NCBI RefSeq assembly: GCF_000725545.1
Contig: NZ_JNZP01000005.1
Span: 1-64,000, forward strand
Length of the DNA: 64,000 nucleotides
Reading direction: 5' to 3'
Source of the DNA: Streptomyces exfoliatus
Lineage (GTDB): Bacteria; Actinomycetota; Actinomycetes; Streptomycetales; Streptomycetaceae
The notes below the pieces were generated by a model. The model was not told the DNA's origin. It was given only the letters and a program-made list of their open reading frames with translations, and made no database searches. The position numbers were made by a program, and so were the translations under genes. Below are positions 62,901 through 64,000 of this stretch, piece by piece (the stretch's first letter is position 1; each line of letters opens with the position of its first letter).

Positions 62901-63809
62901 CTAGAAGCTGTCGGACCAGGTCTTGCCGGTCAGCAGCTCGTACGCCTCCAGGTACTTCGCGCGCGTGGCGTCCACGATCTCCTGCGGGAGGGGCGGCGGC
63001 GGCTGCTCGCTCTTGCGGTCCCAGCCCGAGGCCGGGGAGGTCAGCCAGTCCCGGACGAACTGCTTGTCGTACGAGGGCTGGGCACGGCCCGGCTCCCACT
63101 GCGCGGCCGGCCAGAACCGGGAGGAGTCCGGGGTGAGGACCTCGTCGGCCAGCACCAGGGACGTCCCGTCGAAGCCGAACTCGAACTTCGTGTCGGCGAG
63201 GATGATCCCGCGGTCGCGGGCGATGTCACGGGCCCGGCTGTACACGGCCAGGGTCGTCTGACGCAGCATCGCGGCCGTCTCGGCGCCGACCTGGCGGGCG
63301 ACCTCCTCGTACGACACGTTCTCGTCGTGGTCGCCGACCGCGGCCTTGGTGGCCGGGGTGAAGATCGGGGCGGGCAGCTCGGAGCCGTCGCTCAGACCCT
63401 CGGGGAGCGCCAGGCCGCAGACCGTACGGGACTCGACGTACTCGACGAGACCGGAGCCGGTGAGGTAGCCGCGGGCCACGCACTCGACCGGGATCATGTT
63501 CAGCGACTTGCAGATCAGCGTGCGGCCCGCCCAGTCGGCGGGGGCGCCGGCCGGCAGCTCGGTCGAGAGCACGTGGTGGGGGACCAGGTCGGAGAGCCGG
63601 TCGAACCACCACAGGGAAAGCTGGGTGAGGACCCGGCCCTTGTCGGGGATCTCGGTGGGCAGGACCCAGTCGTACGCGGACATGCGGTCGCTCGCCACCA
63701 TCACGAGGTCACCGGCCTCGTTCCGGTACAGGTCGCGCACCTTGCCCGTGTGGAGATGGGTGAGGCCCGGGACCTGGACAGGCTCGGGCTTTTCTACGAA
63801 TCCGGACAC
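62901..63809 (-). CDS. purC: phosphoribosylaminoimidazole-succinocarboxamide synthase
   Basis: A 302-residue enzyme of purine synthesis that joins CAIR and aspartate, using ATP, to make SAICAR. Motifs include GKVRDLYRNEAGDLVMVASDRMSAYD (given in parts: GKVRDLY, ASDRMSAYD), VECVARGYLTGSG, ILADTKFEFG and LADEVLTPDSSRFWP. It is the longer form, like yeast Ade1. GTG 63809 follows GCGGAGGAACC. Confidence 0.96.
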   Translation of the reverse strand: MSGFVEKPEPVQVPGLTHLHTGKVRDLYRNEAGDLVMVASDRMSAYDWVLPTEIPDKGRVLTQLSLWWFDRLSDLVPHHVLSTELPAGAPADWAGRTLICKSLNMIPVECVARGYLTGSGLVEYVESRTVCGLALPEGLSDGSELPAPIFTPATKAAVGDHDENVSYEEVARQVGAETAAMLRQTTLAVYSRARDIARDRGIILADTKFEFGFDGTSLVLADEVLTPDSSRFWPAAQWEPGRAQPSYDKQFVRDWLTSPASGWDRKSEQPPPPLPQEIVDATRAKYLEAYELLTGKTWSDSF

Positions 63810-63936
63810 GGTTCCTCCGCGTAGGTTGATCCAGGAGCATGTCGATTCTCTCGCACCGGACCGGGTCGTCGGCGAGCGGGCCCGGTCCGTCCTGATCCGT
63901 CCTGGTCAGCCTCGGTCGATACTCGTACGGATCCGG

Positions 63937-64000
63937 TCAGTCCCTCTTACAGATCCGGTCGAGAAGGTTCGCGGTGGCGCGCTGGACCCGGGGGTCGACG
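63937..64000 (-). CDS. C-terminal end of an unidentified protein (runs off the window)
   Basis: On the minus strand the last 20 codons before a TGA (63937-63939) read VDPRVQRATANLLDRICKRD. The codon positions are strongly GC-biased, so it looks genuinely coding. Too little is present to name a family. It lies upstream of purC on the same strand with a 127-bp gap. Confidence 0.55.
   Translation of the reverse strand, partial: VDPRVQRATANLLDRICKRD

Overview
The window is a piece of the core chromosome of a Streptomyces-type actinomycete. Base composition is very GC-rich with G/C at third codon positions, many genes start at GTG (a few probably at TTG) behind GGAGG-like sites, and developmental genes diagnostic of the genus are present: bldC, an AtrA-like TetR regulator, a 479-residue sporulation protein of the S. 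griseus ORF1590 type, and a second Lsr2 paralogue (LsrL). From memory, the gene order (NDH-2/atrA ... trmB ... hrpA, bldC, vdh, purM/purF ... purL/purQ/purS, lsrL, tRNA-Gly, purC) matches the conserved S. coelicolor stretch around SCO4070-SCO4122. No prophage, insertion sequence or CRISPR array was seen.

Layout. 1-500: leader and tandem promoters of an rRNA operon that reads leftwards out of the window. 0.5-13.3 kb: regulation and respiration (MarR/MFS divergent pair, PAS-SpoIIE-HATPase phosphatase, NDH-2 divergent from atrA, a sigma factor fused to an anti-sigma zinc finger, membrane segments and a carbohydrate-binding domain, a large AfsR-type regulator, a Uma2 protein). 13.3-21.3 kb: an unusual asparagine-synthase homologue divergent from the sporulation gene, then lhgO, trmB and prsW. 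21.3-33.1 kb: aldo/keto reductase, an M23 peptidase behind a c-di-AMP riboswitch, a membrane SpoIIE phosphatase, an MFS exporter coupled to a broken cysteine-synthase-like gene, an ECF41-type sigma factor with its own promoter, a PAP2/diacylglycerol-kinase pair and an ABC/FtsX pair. 33.3-43 kb: tRNA-Lys, a large secreted FG-GAP protein, a DEAD-box helicase with a frameshift in its RGG-like tail, a lipoprotein, a small metallopeptidase, a tRNA-Glu/Asp/Phe cluster and a CcdA/DsbA-like thiol-redox pair. 43-51.5 kb: hrpA, tRNA-Asp, bldC, vdh and small conserved proteins. 51.5-64 kb: purine genes (purM-purF, purS-purQ-purL, purC) with a sulfatase, a META-domain lipoprotein, lsrL and three tRNA-Gly genes between them.

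How the parts work together. The pur genes cover steps from PRPP amidation to SAICAR, and PurSQL is a translationally overlapping operon. Stress and envelope sensing recurs: the c-di-AMP riboswitch on a cell-wall peptidase, the sigma/anti-sigma/sugar-binding fusion, and CcdA/DsbA-like proteins.

The most striking items for follow-up are a tRNA-Gly(UCC) that carries the GUGC T-loop signature and loss of G18 known from staphylococcal peptidoglycan-specific glycine tRNAs, the single-chain sigma factor, the solitary asparagine-synthase homologue with an altered ATP motif, the riboswitch, and the rRNA promoter whose -35 box lies inside the preceding gene's terminator.
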